Positions 25,545-34,360 of a DNA stretch of 64,000 nt are shown in pieces. Made by a program: the position numbers and the translations under genes. Origin of the DNA: Desulfacinum hydrothermale DSM 13146 (GTDB lineage: Bacteria; Desulfobacterota; Syntrophobacteria; Syntrophobacterales; DSM-9756); assembly GCF_900176285.1 (NCBI RefSeq), contig NZ_FWXF01000002.1, positions 1 through 64,000 of the forward strand, in the 5' to 3' direction. Each line of letters begins with the position of its first letter. Within the stretch, counting starts at the first letter, position 1. The notes under the pieces are model-generated. The model was not told where the DNA came from, ran no database searches, and saw only the letters and a program-made list of their open reading frames with translations.

Positions 25545-26888
25545 ATGAGGACAAAGGATCTCACGACCGTTGACCTTCTTCTCACCGAGATCGATTGGCT
25601 TCTTATCTGCGATCCGGGCATGACCGTTGTGAAACAGGGGGCCGTGGCCGTGGACGGCGGAACCGTCGTGGCCGCGGGATCCCAGCGCGATCTGGAAGCG
25701 CGCTACCGGGCCCGCGAGACGCTCCCCATGTCCGGCCACCTGGTGATGCCCGGACTCATCAACACACACGTCCATGCGGCCATGACCCTCTTTCGCGGAA
25801 TCGGAGACGATCTACCCCTTAAGACGTGGCTCCAGGAGGTGATCTTTCCCGCGGAAGCCCGCCATGCGGACGATGCGTTCGTGGAACTGGGAACGGTGCT
25901 GGCCTGCGCGGAGATGATCCTCGGCGGGACGACCACCTTCTGCGACGGCTATTTCTTCGAGGAAGCAGCCGCCCGGGCCGCCGCTCGGGCCGGCATCCGG
26001 GCCGTGCTGGGGCAGGGCGTGCTCGACTTTCCCTCGCCCGATCTCAAGGACCCATCCCGGGCACGCCAGCGGGTGGAAGCCTTTCTGGACGCCGCCCGAA
26101 GCTGGCCGCCCCGGCTCCGCCCGTCCCTCTTCTGCCACGCCCCTTACACCTGCGGCCCGGAGACTTTGCAGTGGGTCAAGGACCTTTGTCGGCGCCAAGG
26201 CCTCCTGTTCCAGATCCATGTCTCCGAAACCCAATGGGAGGTGGAAGAGATCGAAACACGCTACGGCAGGCGGCCTGTCTTCCATCTGGACCACCTGGGC
26301 CTGTTGGACCCCATGACCCTGTGCGCCCACGGCGTCTGGCTGGACCCAGACGAAATCGCGCTCCTGGCGGAAAGGGGAGCTTGCCTCTCCCACAACGTGG
26401 AAAGCAACCTCAAGCTCGCTTCCGGAGTGGCTCCCGTGCCGGCCTTGATCCAGGTGGGCGTTCCGGTGGGACTCGGTACCGATGGCTGCGCCAGCAACAA
26501 CGATCTGGACCTCTTTTCGGAGATGGCCCTCACGGCCAAGCTCCACAAGGCCACGGCCAACGATCCCACGGTCTGTCCGGCCCGCCAGGTTCTCCGGATG
26601 GCCACGCTGGACGGCGCCCGGGCCCTGGGTCTGTCCCATGCGGTGGGAAGTCTGGAACCTGGGAAAAGGGCGGACCTGATCGCCCTTCGCATTGACCGGC
26701 CGCACCTTACACCGCTCTACGACCCCGTCTCCCACATTGTCTACGCAGCCCGATCCTCCGATGTGAACCACGTATGGGTGGACGGACGGCGGGTGGTTCA
26801 GGACGGACGGCTCCTCACCCTGGACGTGCCTCAGCTCCTTTGTGAAGCCGAAAGCGTCGCCGTGACCGTCCGTTCCTGCGGACGTTGA
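25545..26888 (+). CDS. 5-methylthioadenosine/S-adenosylhomocysteine deaminase paralogue, copy 2
   Basis: 447 residues, clearly paralogous to the gene ending 3 bases before it. It shares NTHVHAAMTLFRGIGDDLPL, the HAPYTCGPETL site, HVSETQWEVEEI, and GTDGCASNNDLDLFSEM. All metal-binding His/Asp positions are kept, so it should be active. Divergence is spread along the length (for example FCDGYFFEEAA versus FCDMYLFEHKV), which suggests an old duplication and possibly a different preferred nucleoside or related aminohydrolase substrate. Confidence 0.87.
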   Translation: MRTKDLTTVDLLLTEIDWLLICDPGMTVVKQGAVAVDGGTVVAAGSQRDLEARYRARETLPMSGHLVMPGLINTHVHAAMTLFRGIGDDLPLKTWLQEVIFPAEARHADDAFVELGTVLACAEMILGGTTTFCDGYFFEEAAARAAARAGIRAVLGQGVLDFPSPDLKDPSRARQRVEAFLDAARSWPPRLRPSLFCHAPYTCGPETLQWVKDLCRRQGLLFQIHVSETQWEVEEIETRYGRRPVFHLDHLGLLDPMTLCAHGVWLDPDEIALLAERGACLSHNVESNLKLASGVAPVPALIQVGVPVGLGTDGCASNNDLDLFSEMALTAKLHKATANDPTVCPARQVLRMATLDGARALGLSHAVGSLEPGKRADLIALRIDRPHLTPLYDPVSHIVYAARSSDVNHVWVDGRRVVQDGRLLTLDVPQLLCEAESVAVTVRSCGR

Positions 26889-26967
26889 AATTGGATGATC
26901 GGTGTTCCGACTCTTCTGATCCCGGGCGCGTTCAGCGGATCGGATCGTGCTGGTGTCTCGGAGTATG

Positions 26968-27187
26968 TCCGGGAGCGGCCCGGTCGCTCCCTTCTTGTGC
27001 GGACGGAAGGTTGGGACGACCAGGCAGGCCCGTGCTGCCGGCCTGGCGTTTCAGCAGTCGGGGCGGGTTTGGAACCCGCCCGTACAAGGCGGTCCGAGAA
27101 CTTAAAAAAAGCACCCCGGGGCCGGTGGAATTTCAACTGGTGAGAATGCCCCAAAAGGCCGAGAGGCCATCGTGAGACAGGCTCCTG
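26968..27187 (-). repeat. Dispersed intergenic repeat, copy C (long)
   Basis: It begins on the minus strand 3 bases after the nadC stop codon (27191). The order is AGGAGCCTGTCTCACGATGG, then GGCCTCTCGGCC followed by TTTT, the CAGTTGAAATTCCACCGG block, an A/T tract, and the palindrome GGGCGGGTTCCAAACCCGCCC. The distal arm TCGTCCCAACCTTCCGTCCG is also found in copy E. The whole 26889-27190 interval is otherwise gene-free. Confidence 0.82.
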
Positions 27188-27190
27188 GTG

Positions 27191-28054
27191 TCAGGCGGAG
27201 ACTTCCAGGCTGATGTCGATGGCCGGAGCGGAATGGGTGAGAGCGCCCACACTGATAAAATCCACGCCCGTTTCCGCGTAGGCCCGCACGGTCTCCAGCG
27301 TCACGCCGCCGGAAACCTCCAGAAGGGCCCTTCCGGCGGCCAATTCCACGCCACGGCGCACCTGATCCACAGAGAAGTTGTCGAGCATGATCACATCGGC
27401 GCGGGCATCCAAGGCTTCTTGGAGCTGCTCCAGGCTGTCCACTTCCACCTCCACGCGGAGGGTGTGGGGAGCGGCCTGTCGCGCCCGTTGGATGGCGGCC
27501 CGCACCCCGCCCGCGGCCGCCACGTGATTGTCCTTGATGAGGATGCCGTCGAAGAGGCCGAAACGATGGTTCTTGCCGCCACCGTGGTGCACGGCCTTTT
27601 TTTCCAGATCGCGCCACAAGGGCGTGGTCTTTCTCGTATCCAGGATGCGGCACGGAGTGCCGGCCACCGCCTGGACCAGCCGATGGGTCAGGGTGGCGAT
27701 GCCGCAAAGGCGCTGAAGCAGGTTGAGGGCGGTCCGTTCCCCCGTGAGGATGGAAGCAAGCCTTCCCCGGACCACAGCCACCACCGCTTGCGCATCCGCC
27801 TGATTCCCGTCCCTGTAGGGGCTTTGGATTTCCAGGGCCCGATCCACCAGGTTGAAGACGCGTTCAAAGACCTCCAGTCCGGAAAGGACACAGGGCTCCC
27901 GAAGCACCGCGCGCGCTTGCCCCACGCGGTCTTCCGGAACCGTGGCCGAGGTGGTCACGTCGCCGGACCCCACATCTTCCTGGAGGGCCAGCCGCAGTCT
28001 CTCATCCACAGTCAGGAACACGGCAGAAGACCTTTCGTCGCCATGAAGGTGCAC
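27191..28054 (-). CDS. nadC: Nicotinate-nucleotide pyrophosphorylase (carboxylating)
   Basis: 287 residues of quinolinate phosphoribosyltransferase, which makes nicotinate mononucleotide from quinolinate and PRPP. It has the QEDVGSGDVTTSATV N-terminus, RTALNLLQRLCGIATLTH, ILDTRKTTPLWRDLEKKAV, and HHGGGKNHRFGLFDGILIKD active-site segments, and the TIM-barrel end ELAAGRALLEVSGGVTLETV. It starts with GTG 28054, 11 bases after valS. An in-frame GTG at 28021 with AAAGG upstream is an equally good start. It is the last gene of the acidic protein-valS-nadC unit. Confidence 0.93.
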   Translation of the reverse strand: MHLHGDERSSAVFLTVDERLRLALQEDVGSGDVTTSATVPEDRVGQARAVLREPCVLSGLEVFERVFNLVDRALEIQSPYRDGNQADAQAVVAVVRGRLASILTGERTALNLLQRLCGIATLTHRLVQAVAGTPCRILDTRKTTPLWRDLEKKAVHHGGGKNHRFGLFDGILIKDNHVAAAGGVRAAIQRARQAAPHTLRVEVEVDSLEQLQEALDARADVIMLDNFSVDQVRRGVELAAGRALLEVSGGVTLETVRAYAETGVDFISVGALTHSAPAIDISLEVSA

Positions 28055-28065
28055 CGCAGGGTACC

Positions 28066-30747
28066 CTAACCGGCCGATTGGGCCGCGTTGCGTCGCAGCT
28101 CTTCAACCCGCTGCCAGTGGTGGCGGATCTTTTCCAGCTTTTCTCCCAGCCTCTGTGCCTTCTCCCGTTCCTTTTCCACCACGTGGCCGGGAGCCCGGCT
28201 CAGGAAATCCTCGTTGGAAAGCTTTCGGCTGGTTCCAGCAAGCTCTTTTTCCAGCTTGCCGATCTCTTTTTGGAGGCGGGCCGCTTCGCCTTCGAAATCC
28301 AGCACGTCTTCCAAAAGGACGTAGACCTCCACGCCGGAAACAACTGCTCCGGCCGCCAGCCGGGGCTTGGCCGTCTCCCCGTGCAGGGCCACCTTCAGGC
28401 CCTTCAGGCGGGCCAGGTCCACCACGGTGCGATCGTTGGCTTCCAGCAAAGCCTTGTCCTTTTCGGAGGCACACAGGCAAACCACCTCCACCCGGGCGGC
28501 GGGAGAGATATTCATCTCGCCCCGTATGTTTCGGATGGAGCCGATCACGCCCGTGAGCAGCCCCATTTCTCCTTCGGCTTGGGCATCGATCCGCCCCATT
28601 TCCACCGCCGGGAACGCCGCCTGCATGATGCTTCCTTGGGTTCCCGGAAGCTTCTGCCACAGCTCCTCGGTCACAAAGGGCATGACGGGATGGAGCATGA
28701 GCAGAACATTGCGGAGCAGGTACACGGAGATGGTCTGGGCCAGGAGCCTGGCCTTTGGATCATCGCCGTAGAGATCCGGCTTGATCATCTCGAGATACCA
28801 GTCGCAGTACTCATGCCAGAAGAACTGGTAGAGGCTCTGGGCGTATTGGTTGAAATGGTAGTTTTCCAGCGCTTCCTCCACCTCTTGCACCACCTTCTGG
28901 AAGCGACTGAGGATCCACCGATGGGCCAGGCGATCGGGCTTTTGGGGAATCTCATCCAGGAGCGAAGCACCTTCCACGTTCATCAGGACCAGGCGCGTGG
29001 CGTTCCAGATCTTGTTGACGAAGTGGCGATAGCCTTCGATCCGTTCTTCAGAAAGCTTCACATCCCGGCCCTGGACCGCAAAGGCGGTGAGCGTGAATCG
29101 CAAGGCGTCCGTACCGTACTTGTCCATCATGATGATGGGGTCGATCACGTTCCCCTTGGACTTGCTCATCTTCTGACCCTGAGCGTCTCGAACCAGGGCG
29201 TGCACATACACGTCGCGGAACGGCACGTCCTTCATGAAGTGAAGCCCCATCATCATCATGCGGGCCACCCAGAAGAAGAGGATGTCGAAGCCGGTGACCA
29301 GAACGGAGGTGGGGTAGAACTTGTCCAGTTCCGGTGTCTTTTCCGGCCATCCCATGGTGGAAAAGGGCCACAGGGCCGAACTGAACCAGGTGTCCAGCAC
29401 GTCCTCTTCCTGGCTAAGGTTCGGGGAGCCGCAGGCGCCGCAACGGTCCGGATCCTCCACGGCCACGGTCACTTCCCCGCAGTCGGCACAGTACCAGGCG
29501 GGGATGCGGTGTCCCCACCAGATCTGGCGACTCACGCACCAGTCCTCGATGTTTTCGAGCCACTGGAAATAGTCCTTTTCCCACTTTTCCGGAACGATCC
29601 GGGTGCGCCCGTCCCGAACGGCCTCCATGGCCCGTTCGGCCAAGGGACGGGTGCTCACGAACCACTGCAGAGACTGCATGGGTTCCACCACGTTCTTGCA
29701 CCGGTAGCAGTGGCCCACGCGGTGCACGTGGTCTTCGATCTTGACCAGAAAACCGGCCGCTTCCAGGTCCGCCACCACCCGCTTGCGGCATTCGTAGCGG
29801 TCCATCCCGGCGTAGGCACCGGCCTCCTGGGTCATGACCCCGTCCTCTCCGATCACCTGGATGAGTTCCAGGTTGTGCTTGACCCCCAGGTCGAAGTCGT
29901 TGAAGTCATGGCCGGGAGTGACCTTCAAGGCGCCTGTGCCGAATTCCCGATCCACGTAAGCGTCCGCGATCACCGGAATGGGTCGGTTCATGAGGGGAAG
30001 GATCACCTTTTTGCCCACCGCATCCCGATAGCGCGGATCTTCCGGATGGACCGCCACGGCCGTGTCGCCCAACATGGTTTCCGGTCGGGTGGTGGCCACC
30101 ACCAGTTCCCCGCTTCCGTCCGCCAGAGGGTAGCGGATGTGGTAGAGCCGGCCCGGAATCTCTTCGCCCTCCACTTCGATGTTGGCCAGGGCCGTGCGGC
30201 AGCGGGGGCACCAGTTGATCATGCGCGTGCCGCGGTAGATGAGACCCTCTTCATAGAGCTTGACGAAAACGATCCGCACCGCCCGCGAAAGCCCTTCGTC
30301 CATGGTGAAGCGTTCCCGGGACCAGTCGCAGGAGGCCCCCAGGCGCTTGAGCTGCTTGATGATGTATCCGCCGTACTGCGCCTTCCACTCCCAGACCTTT
30401 TCCACAAATTTTTCGCGCCCCAGGTCGTAACGGCTCAGGCCCTGTTGCGCCAGTTGCCGCTCCACCACGTTCTGGGTGGCGATTCCGGCATGGTCCGTCC
30501 CCGGCACCCAGAGCACTTCAAAGCCCTTGAGACGTTTATAGCGGCACAGGATGTCCTGCAGGGTGTTGTTCAGCGCATGGCCCATGTGCAACTGCCCCGT
30601 CACATTGGGCGGCGGGATGACGATGCTGAAAGCGGGCTTTTTCGACTGCTCATCGGCCCGAAAACACCCGGTTTCTTCCCAGAAAGAGTAGATACGGGCC
30701 TCCACATCGTGGAACTCGTAGGCTTTCGGCAACTGGCCTTTGTCCAT
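28066..30747 (-). CDS. valS: Valyl-tRNA synthetase
   Basis: 893 residues. Class I signatures are present: [18 protein letters not shown] with the HMGH form of HIGH, and KMSKSKGNV. The CP1 editing domain ([19 protein letters not shown]) is intact. A C-terminal coiled coil ([19 protein letters not shown]) closes the protein. It includes an unusual zinc-type pair CADCGEV...CGACGSPN also common in thermophile and deltaproteobacterial enzymes. GGAGG before ATG 30747 is decisive against the upstream in-frame ATG at 30774. Confidence 0.96.
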   Translation of the reverse strand: MDKGQLPKAYEFHDVEARIYSFWEETGCFRADEQSKKPAFSIVIPPPNVTGQLHMGHALNNTLQDILCRYKRLKGFEVLWVPGTDHAGIATQNVVERQLAQQGLSRYDLGREKFVEKVWEWKAQYGGYIIKQLKRLGASCDWSRERFTMDEGLSRAVRIVFVKLYEEGLIYRGTRMINWCPRCRTALANIEVEGEEIPGRLYHIRYPLADGSGELVVATTRPETMLGDTAVAVHPEDPRYRDAVGKKVILPLMNRPIPVIADAYVDREFGTGALKVTPGHDFNDFDLGVKHNLELIQVIGEDGVMTQEAGAYAGMDRYECRKRVVADLEAAGFLVKIEDHVHRVGHCYRCKNVVEPMQSLQWFVSTRPLAERAMEAVRDGRTRIVPEKWEKDYFQWLENIEDWCVSRQIWWGHRIPAWYCADCGEVTVAVEDPDRCGACGSPNLSQEEDVLDTWFSSALWPFSTMGWPEKTPELDKFYPTSVLVTGFDILFFWVARMMMMGLHFMKDVPFRDVYVHALVRDAQGQKMSKSKGNVIDPIIMMDKYGTDALRFTLTAFAVQGRDVKLSEERIEGYRHFVNKIWNATRLVLMNVEGASLLDEIPQKPDRLAHRWILSRFQKVVQEVEEALENYHFNQYAQSLYQFFWHEYCDWYLEMIKPDLYGDDPKARLLAQTISVYLLRNVLLMLHPVMPFVTEELWQKLPGTQGSIMQAAFPAVEMGRIDAQAEGEMGLLTGVIGSIRNIRGEMNISPAARVEVVCLCASEKDKALLEANDRTVVDLARLKGLKVALHGETAKPRLAAGAVVSGVEVYVLLEDVLDFEGEAARLQKEIGKLEKELAGTSRKLSNEDFLSRAPGHVVEKEREKAQRLGEKLEKIRHHWQRVEELRRNAAQSAG

Positions 30748-30786
30748 GGACGCTCTTCCTCCCAACCGATTCATTCCGCTGTACCA

Positions 30787-31971
30787 TCACAGAGTGAGGT
30801 TCTTGGTGAGCCGTTCGATTTCATCCCGCAACACCTGCCGGACGATGCGGGGAAGTTGCTCTCGTAACATTTCCTGGACCGTTTTCTCAAGCTGCTTTTC
30901 CAACTGCGCATCCAGATGTTCCTCCAGCCGCCGCTGGAGCCGTCGTTCCATGATTTCCAGGATCGGGCGCAAAATGGCCGCGTTGTCCTCTTGTTCGGTG
31001 GATTCCGCCGAAGGCTCCCGGGCAGGCGCCTCAGCGTGCCGGTTCTCGGTCGGAGATTCCACTGGGGCCAACGCATCGGCCGTCCGTGCGGCAGCGGCCA
31101 CGGAGGCCGCCTCCCCCAGATCCAGATCGGTATCCACTTCCAGGCCGGGTTCCTCCGTCGAAGGAAGCTCCATTGCCTCCGGGACACCATCCGAAACGGG
31201 CTCCGAAGGCTCCTCCGATTCCGGCCGAGGTTCTTGGGGAAGAGCCTTTTCATCTCCCTTGAAGTCCAGCTCCGCGGCCTTTTCCAGTTCCTGGAAAAAG
31301 GCCTCTTCGTCCTCGCTGAGCGCTTCCGGGACTTCACCTTCCGAGAGGGCCTCCTCAAGCGCCTCCGTCTCTTCCGCGGAGGTCTCCTGGGATATCCTTT
31401 CCGCATCCGGCTGATCCGCCGGAGGCTCCGCTTCCTTTACCAAAGATTCCAACTGGCCCAGATCCTCAGAATTCAACCGGCCCAGTTCCTCTTCCGCCGG
31501 GACCGCTTCAGTCCCCTCTTCGGCGGCGGGTTCCGCTTCCAAGTCCCGTGCCGGGGGGGCCTCCGGCGCCGGTTCCGGTTCCTGCGAGGTCTCGCCTACA
31601 GAATCGAACAGAGCGTCCAGATCCACCTCGTCCGCCGGTGCTTCGTCCGGAGCTCCTTCCGGAGCGGCGGCAGGGGCGGCTTCCTCTTCCCCAGGCGCCA
31701 ATTCCACCGTTTCCAAATCCTCTTCGAAGAGCGACTTATCCAGGCTTTCGTCCAGGTCCATGTCCTCGAGATCCGGGAGGCCGTCATCCAAGTCGGGTAG
31801 CGGCTCCAAGGGCGCATCGCCCTCCTCCACCACCTCGTCCAGCTCGATGATCTCCTCGTCATCCAACTCGTCCAGCTTGTCAAAGCCCTCGAAAAGGTCT
31901 CGCCCTGCCTCTTCCTGGTTTTCCTCCGTTTGAGGGATATCCTTTTCGTCCGGCTTCTTCTTGTCGCTCAT
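30787..31971 (-). CDS. Acidic PopZ/DUF2497-like protein
   Basis: 394 residues. The N-terminal about 25 residues are charged (MSDKKKPDEKDIPQTEENQE), then DDEEIIELDEVVEEG. A very long acidic, Pro/Glu/Ala-rich, probably disordered linker follows (about 50-325). The last about 60 residues are predicted helical: ILEIMERRLQRRLEEHLDAQ, a LEKTVQEMLREQ helix, and LPRIVRQVLRDEIERL. This three-part layout and the last helix pattern resemble the polar organising protein PopZ of alphaproteobacteria (DUF2497), which scaffolds proteins at cell poles. In that group popZ also commonly neighbours valS. GGGAGG precedes the ATG; 39 bases separate it from valS. Confidence 0.6.
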   Translation of the reverse strand: MSDKKKPDEKDIPQTEENQEEAGRDLFEGFDKLDELDDEEIIELDEVVEEGDAPLEPLPDLDDGLPDLEDMDLDESLDKSLFEEDLETVELAPGEEEAAPAAAPEGAPDEAPADEVDLDALFDSVGETSQEPEPAPEAPPARDLEAEPAAEEGTEAVPAEEELGRLNSEDLGQLESLVKEAEPPADQPDAERISQETSAEETEALEEALSEGEVPEALSEDEEAFFQELEKAAELDFKGDEKALPQEPRPESEEPSEPVSDGVPEAMELPSTEEPGLEVDTDLDLGEAASVAAAARTADALAPVESPTENRHAEAPAREPSAESTEQEDNAAILRPILEIMERRLQRRLEEHLDAQLEKQLEKTVQEMLREQLPRIVRQVLRDEIERLTKNLTL

Positions 31972-32329
31972 GGGCTGTCCTCCCGGCTCAAGTATGCGGT
32001 TACCGCACGGTGCCAACGCCTCCCCCTGCAGGCCCCGCCCCTTCGGGGCTCCACCAGATGTTTCCACCGACGCGGAGTGAGGATCCATGGGGAAGGGAAG
32101 ATGCGCAAGGTAGCGTTAGCACGTGAAAAATTTTTGTGTCAAGCGGATAACCCCGACCTTCCCTCTGCGCCCGCTCCCCACCCGGAGCCCCGGCGCGCCA
32201 CCGTCAGCACAGGCGTCGGAGTTTTCCGTCTTTAGTTCTCGAAGGTCGGTTGTCTGATCCTGCTTTGCAGTTCACAACTCACCGTTTGCGATTTGCCGAT
32301 TGGACTTCACGCATCACGGTTCGCATGTC
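31972..32329. other. Gene-free stretch upstream of the acidic-protein gene
   Basis: Apart from the candidate promoter, it ends (32265-32329) in a stretch of short near-repeats of CACGGTTCGC/CCGTTTGCGATT type. Similar fragments occur near 9330, 24190, 43300 and 58165. They look like degenerate remnants rather than a defined element. Confidence 0.4.
32113..32142 (-). promoter_or_regulatory. Candidate sigma-70 promoter for the popZ-like/valS/nadC unit
   Basis: On the minus strand a perfect TTGACA lies at 32137-32142, followed by an AT-rich spacer of 17-18 bases and a weak CTAACG/TAACGC -10 (32113-32119). The leader to the acidic-protein ATG would be about 135 bases. Confidence 0.4.
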
Positions 32330-33178
32330 TCACAGACTCAGGACGCGTGCCAGGTTCTCCAGATCGTCTTGATCGCCCTTTTTGGGCGTTTCCATGATGG
32401 CGGGGATGGATTTCAGCCTGGGATGGTGCACGAAGCGGCGGAAGGCCTCTCGGCCGATGGCGCCGCATCCCACGTGCCAGTGACGGTCCACGCGTTTTCC
32501 CACCGGCACTTTGGAGTCGTTGAGATGCCACAGCGCCACTCGGTGGAGCCCCAAAATGGCGTCCAGCTCCGCCACGAAGCGCTCCAGTTCCTCCCGGGTT
32601 CGAAACCGGTAGCCGGCGGCAGCGGCATGGGCCGTGTCCACGCAATAGCCGACATGCACGGACAAAGGGCCCAGCAGATCTCGGATGCGGCGAAGTTCCC
32701 CCAACGAAGATCCCACTTCCGTTCCCTGCCCCGCCGCATTCTCCAAGAGAATCCGGGTCGGGCCGTGGTTGCCTTCATTTTCGGTGAGTACCCACGCCAG
32801 GGCTTCCGCCACCCGCTCGTGGCCTTTATCCAGGCCCAGCCCGTGGTGATGGCCGCAATGGACCACCAGATAGTCCGCACCGATATGCCGCGCCAGCCGC
32901 CATTCTTCCTTCAGGGCCCGCAGCGACTTTTCCCGGATCCTCTCGTCGTGCCCGGCCAAATTGGGAAGATAGGACAGATGCACCACCACCGGCCACAGGG
33001 CGGCTTGGCGGCGACGCCTGCGAAAAGCCTGGATCTCCCCGTCGTCCAGATGACGGTTTTTCCATTGACGGGGGTTTCGCACAAAGATCTGAACCGCCCG
33101 GCATCCCAGGCGTTCGGCGGCATCCACCGCCGCCGGGAGCCCCCCGGAGATGGACAGGTGAAAGCCGATGCGCATCAT
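32330..33178 (-). CDS. nfo: Endonuclease IV (deoxyribonuclease IV)
   Basis: 282 residues of the AP-endonuclease-2 TIM-barrel family. It has IGFHLSISGGLPAAVDAAE at the N-terminus, LLENAAGQGTEVGSSLGEL, GYCVDTAHAAAAGY, and HLNDSKVPVGKRVDRHWHVG, which carry the zinc ligands. It incises DNA 5' of abasic sites in base-excision repair. The ATG overlaps the dgt stop codon (ATGA), so the two are translationally coupled. The ATG three bases later is an alternative start. Confidence 0.92.
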   Translation of the reverse strand: MMRIGFHLSISGGLPAAVDAAERLGCRAVQIFVRNPRQWKNRHLDDGEIQAFRRRRRQAALWPVVVHLSYLPNLAGHDERIREKSLRALKEEWRLARHIGADYLVVHCGHHHGLGLDKGHERVAEALAWVLTENEGNHGPTRILLENAAGQGTEVGSSLGELRRIRDLLGPLSVHVGYCVDTAHAAAAGYRFRTREELERFVAELDAILGLHRVALWHLNDSKVPVGKRVDRHWHVGCGAIGREAFRRFVHHPRLKSIPAIMETPKKGDQDDLENLARVLSL

Positions 33179-34251
33179 AGCTTCATCCACGGACGGGGAA
33201 GAAAGAGGTTCTTGTAGAGCTCCAGGGCGTAACGGTCCGTCATCCCCGCAATATGATCGCAGACCTGACGTTCCCGGGATTCCTGGCAGTCCCGATCTCC
33301 GATTTCCCGGTGGAACAGATCCGTATCCCGAAGCAGCGCGGCGTAGAGGTCCTCGATGATCTTCCGGGCCCGTTCGAATTCTCTTCGGATGGGTTCCGTT
33401 TCATAGACCTTTTCGAAGAGAAAGGCCCGCAGGCTGTCCACCAAATCCCGCATGGCCGGCCCCATGCGGATTTCACGGAGCCCGCACGCCAGGCTCGCCT
33501 GGATGGTGTCTTCCACCATGGCGTGGATTCTCTGGGCATGGGTCGCACCCAGCCCGCACCGAATGGATTCCGGTATGTCCTCCAAACGCAGCACCCCGGC
33601 CCGGATGGCGTCGTCCAAATCGTGATTCAGGTAGGCCACGATGTCCGCCACCCGCACGATCTGCCCCTCCAGGGTCACCGGACCCTTGCCGGCATCCACC
33701 AGGACGGGATGGTTTTTGCCCTTGGAATGCTTGAGGATGCCGTCGCGCACCTCGAAGGTCAGGTTGAGGCCCCGCCCGTCCTTTTCCAGCCGATCCACCA
33801 CGCGCAGGCTCTGTTCGTGGTGGCGAAATCCCCCGGGATGGATCTGGTTGAGCACTCGTTCCCCCCCGTGGCCGAAGGGGGTGTGGCCCAGGTCATGGCC
33901 CAAGGCGATGGCTTCGATGAGATCTTCGTTCAAGGCCAGGGCCCGGCCGATGGTCCGGGCGATCTGAGACACCTCCAGGGTGTGGGTCAGCCGCGTGCGG
34001 TAATGATCTCCCGTGGGGGACAGAAAGACCTGCGTCTTGTGCTTGAGCCGACGGAAGGCCTTGCTGTGGACAATCCGGTCCCGGTCCCTCTGGAAGGCGG
34101 TTCGCAGGGGACATTCGGGATCTTGGCGGCGGCGGCCGCGGCTTTCCCGGCTCTTCTGAGCCTGTTCGGCCAGAAAAAGGAACTCCCGCTCCTCCAGCCA
34201 GTCCCGCAGGGTCTGGAAGCCGCTGCGGAGTGGATTTTCACTTTTCAGCAT
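33175..34251 (-). CDS. dgt: dGTPase-like HD-domain triphosphohydrolase
   Basis: 358 residues. The HD superfamily motif is complete: RTRLTHTLEVSQIARTI supplies the first His and IALGHDLGHTPFGHGGE the HD pair. The N-terminal RDRIVHSKAFRRLKHKTQVF is the nucleotide-binding segment of dNTP triphosphohydrolases. It hydrolyses dNTP to deoxynucleoside and triphosphate. Several bacterial members of this length act on more than dGTP. GGGAGGG lies just before the ATG. It is the first gene of the dgt-nfo pair, divergent from lptF across about 110 bases. Confidence 0.9.
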   Translation of the reverse strand: MLKSENPLRSGFQTLRDWLEEREFLFLAEQAQKSRESRGRRRQDPECPLRTAFQRDRDRIVHSKAFRRLKHKTQVFLSPTGDHYRTRLTHTLEVSQIARTIGRALALNEDLIEAIALGHDLGHTPFGHGGERVLNQIHPGGFRHHEQSLRVVDRLEKDGRGLNLTFEVRDGILKHSKGKNHPVLVDAGKGPVTLEGQIVRVADIVAYLNHDLDDAIRAGVLRLEDIPESIRCGLGATHAQRIHAMVEDTIQASLACGLREIRMGPAMRDLVDSLRAFLFEKVYETEPIRREFERARKIIEDLYAALLRDTDLFHREIGDRDCQESRERQVCDHIAGMTDRYALELYKNLFLPRPWMKL

Positions 34252-34360
34252 TGACCCTCCCTTCGTCCATTGGGTAATGGAAGAGGTTCCGCTGAAGCCC
34301 CGAAGTCCTCACCCGGGGTCCTCAGTCATCGTTTCAACCAGAAAGGAAGGATTGTCCGCC

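Noticed and set aside
26889-27190. Small open frames inside repeat copy C and the other copies (GSEPAPT-like peptides)
   Set aside because: The peptides arise from the repeat palindrome in several frames and have no ribosome-binding sites.
28078-30867. Long open frame (about 930 codons) antisense to valS
   Set aside because: Shadow of valS for the same reason. Its product is His/Gly/Pro-rich without domains.
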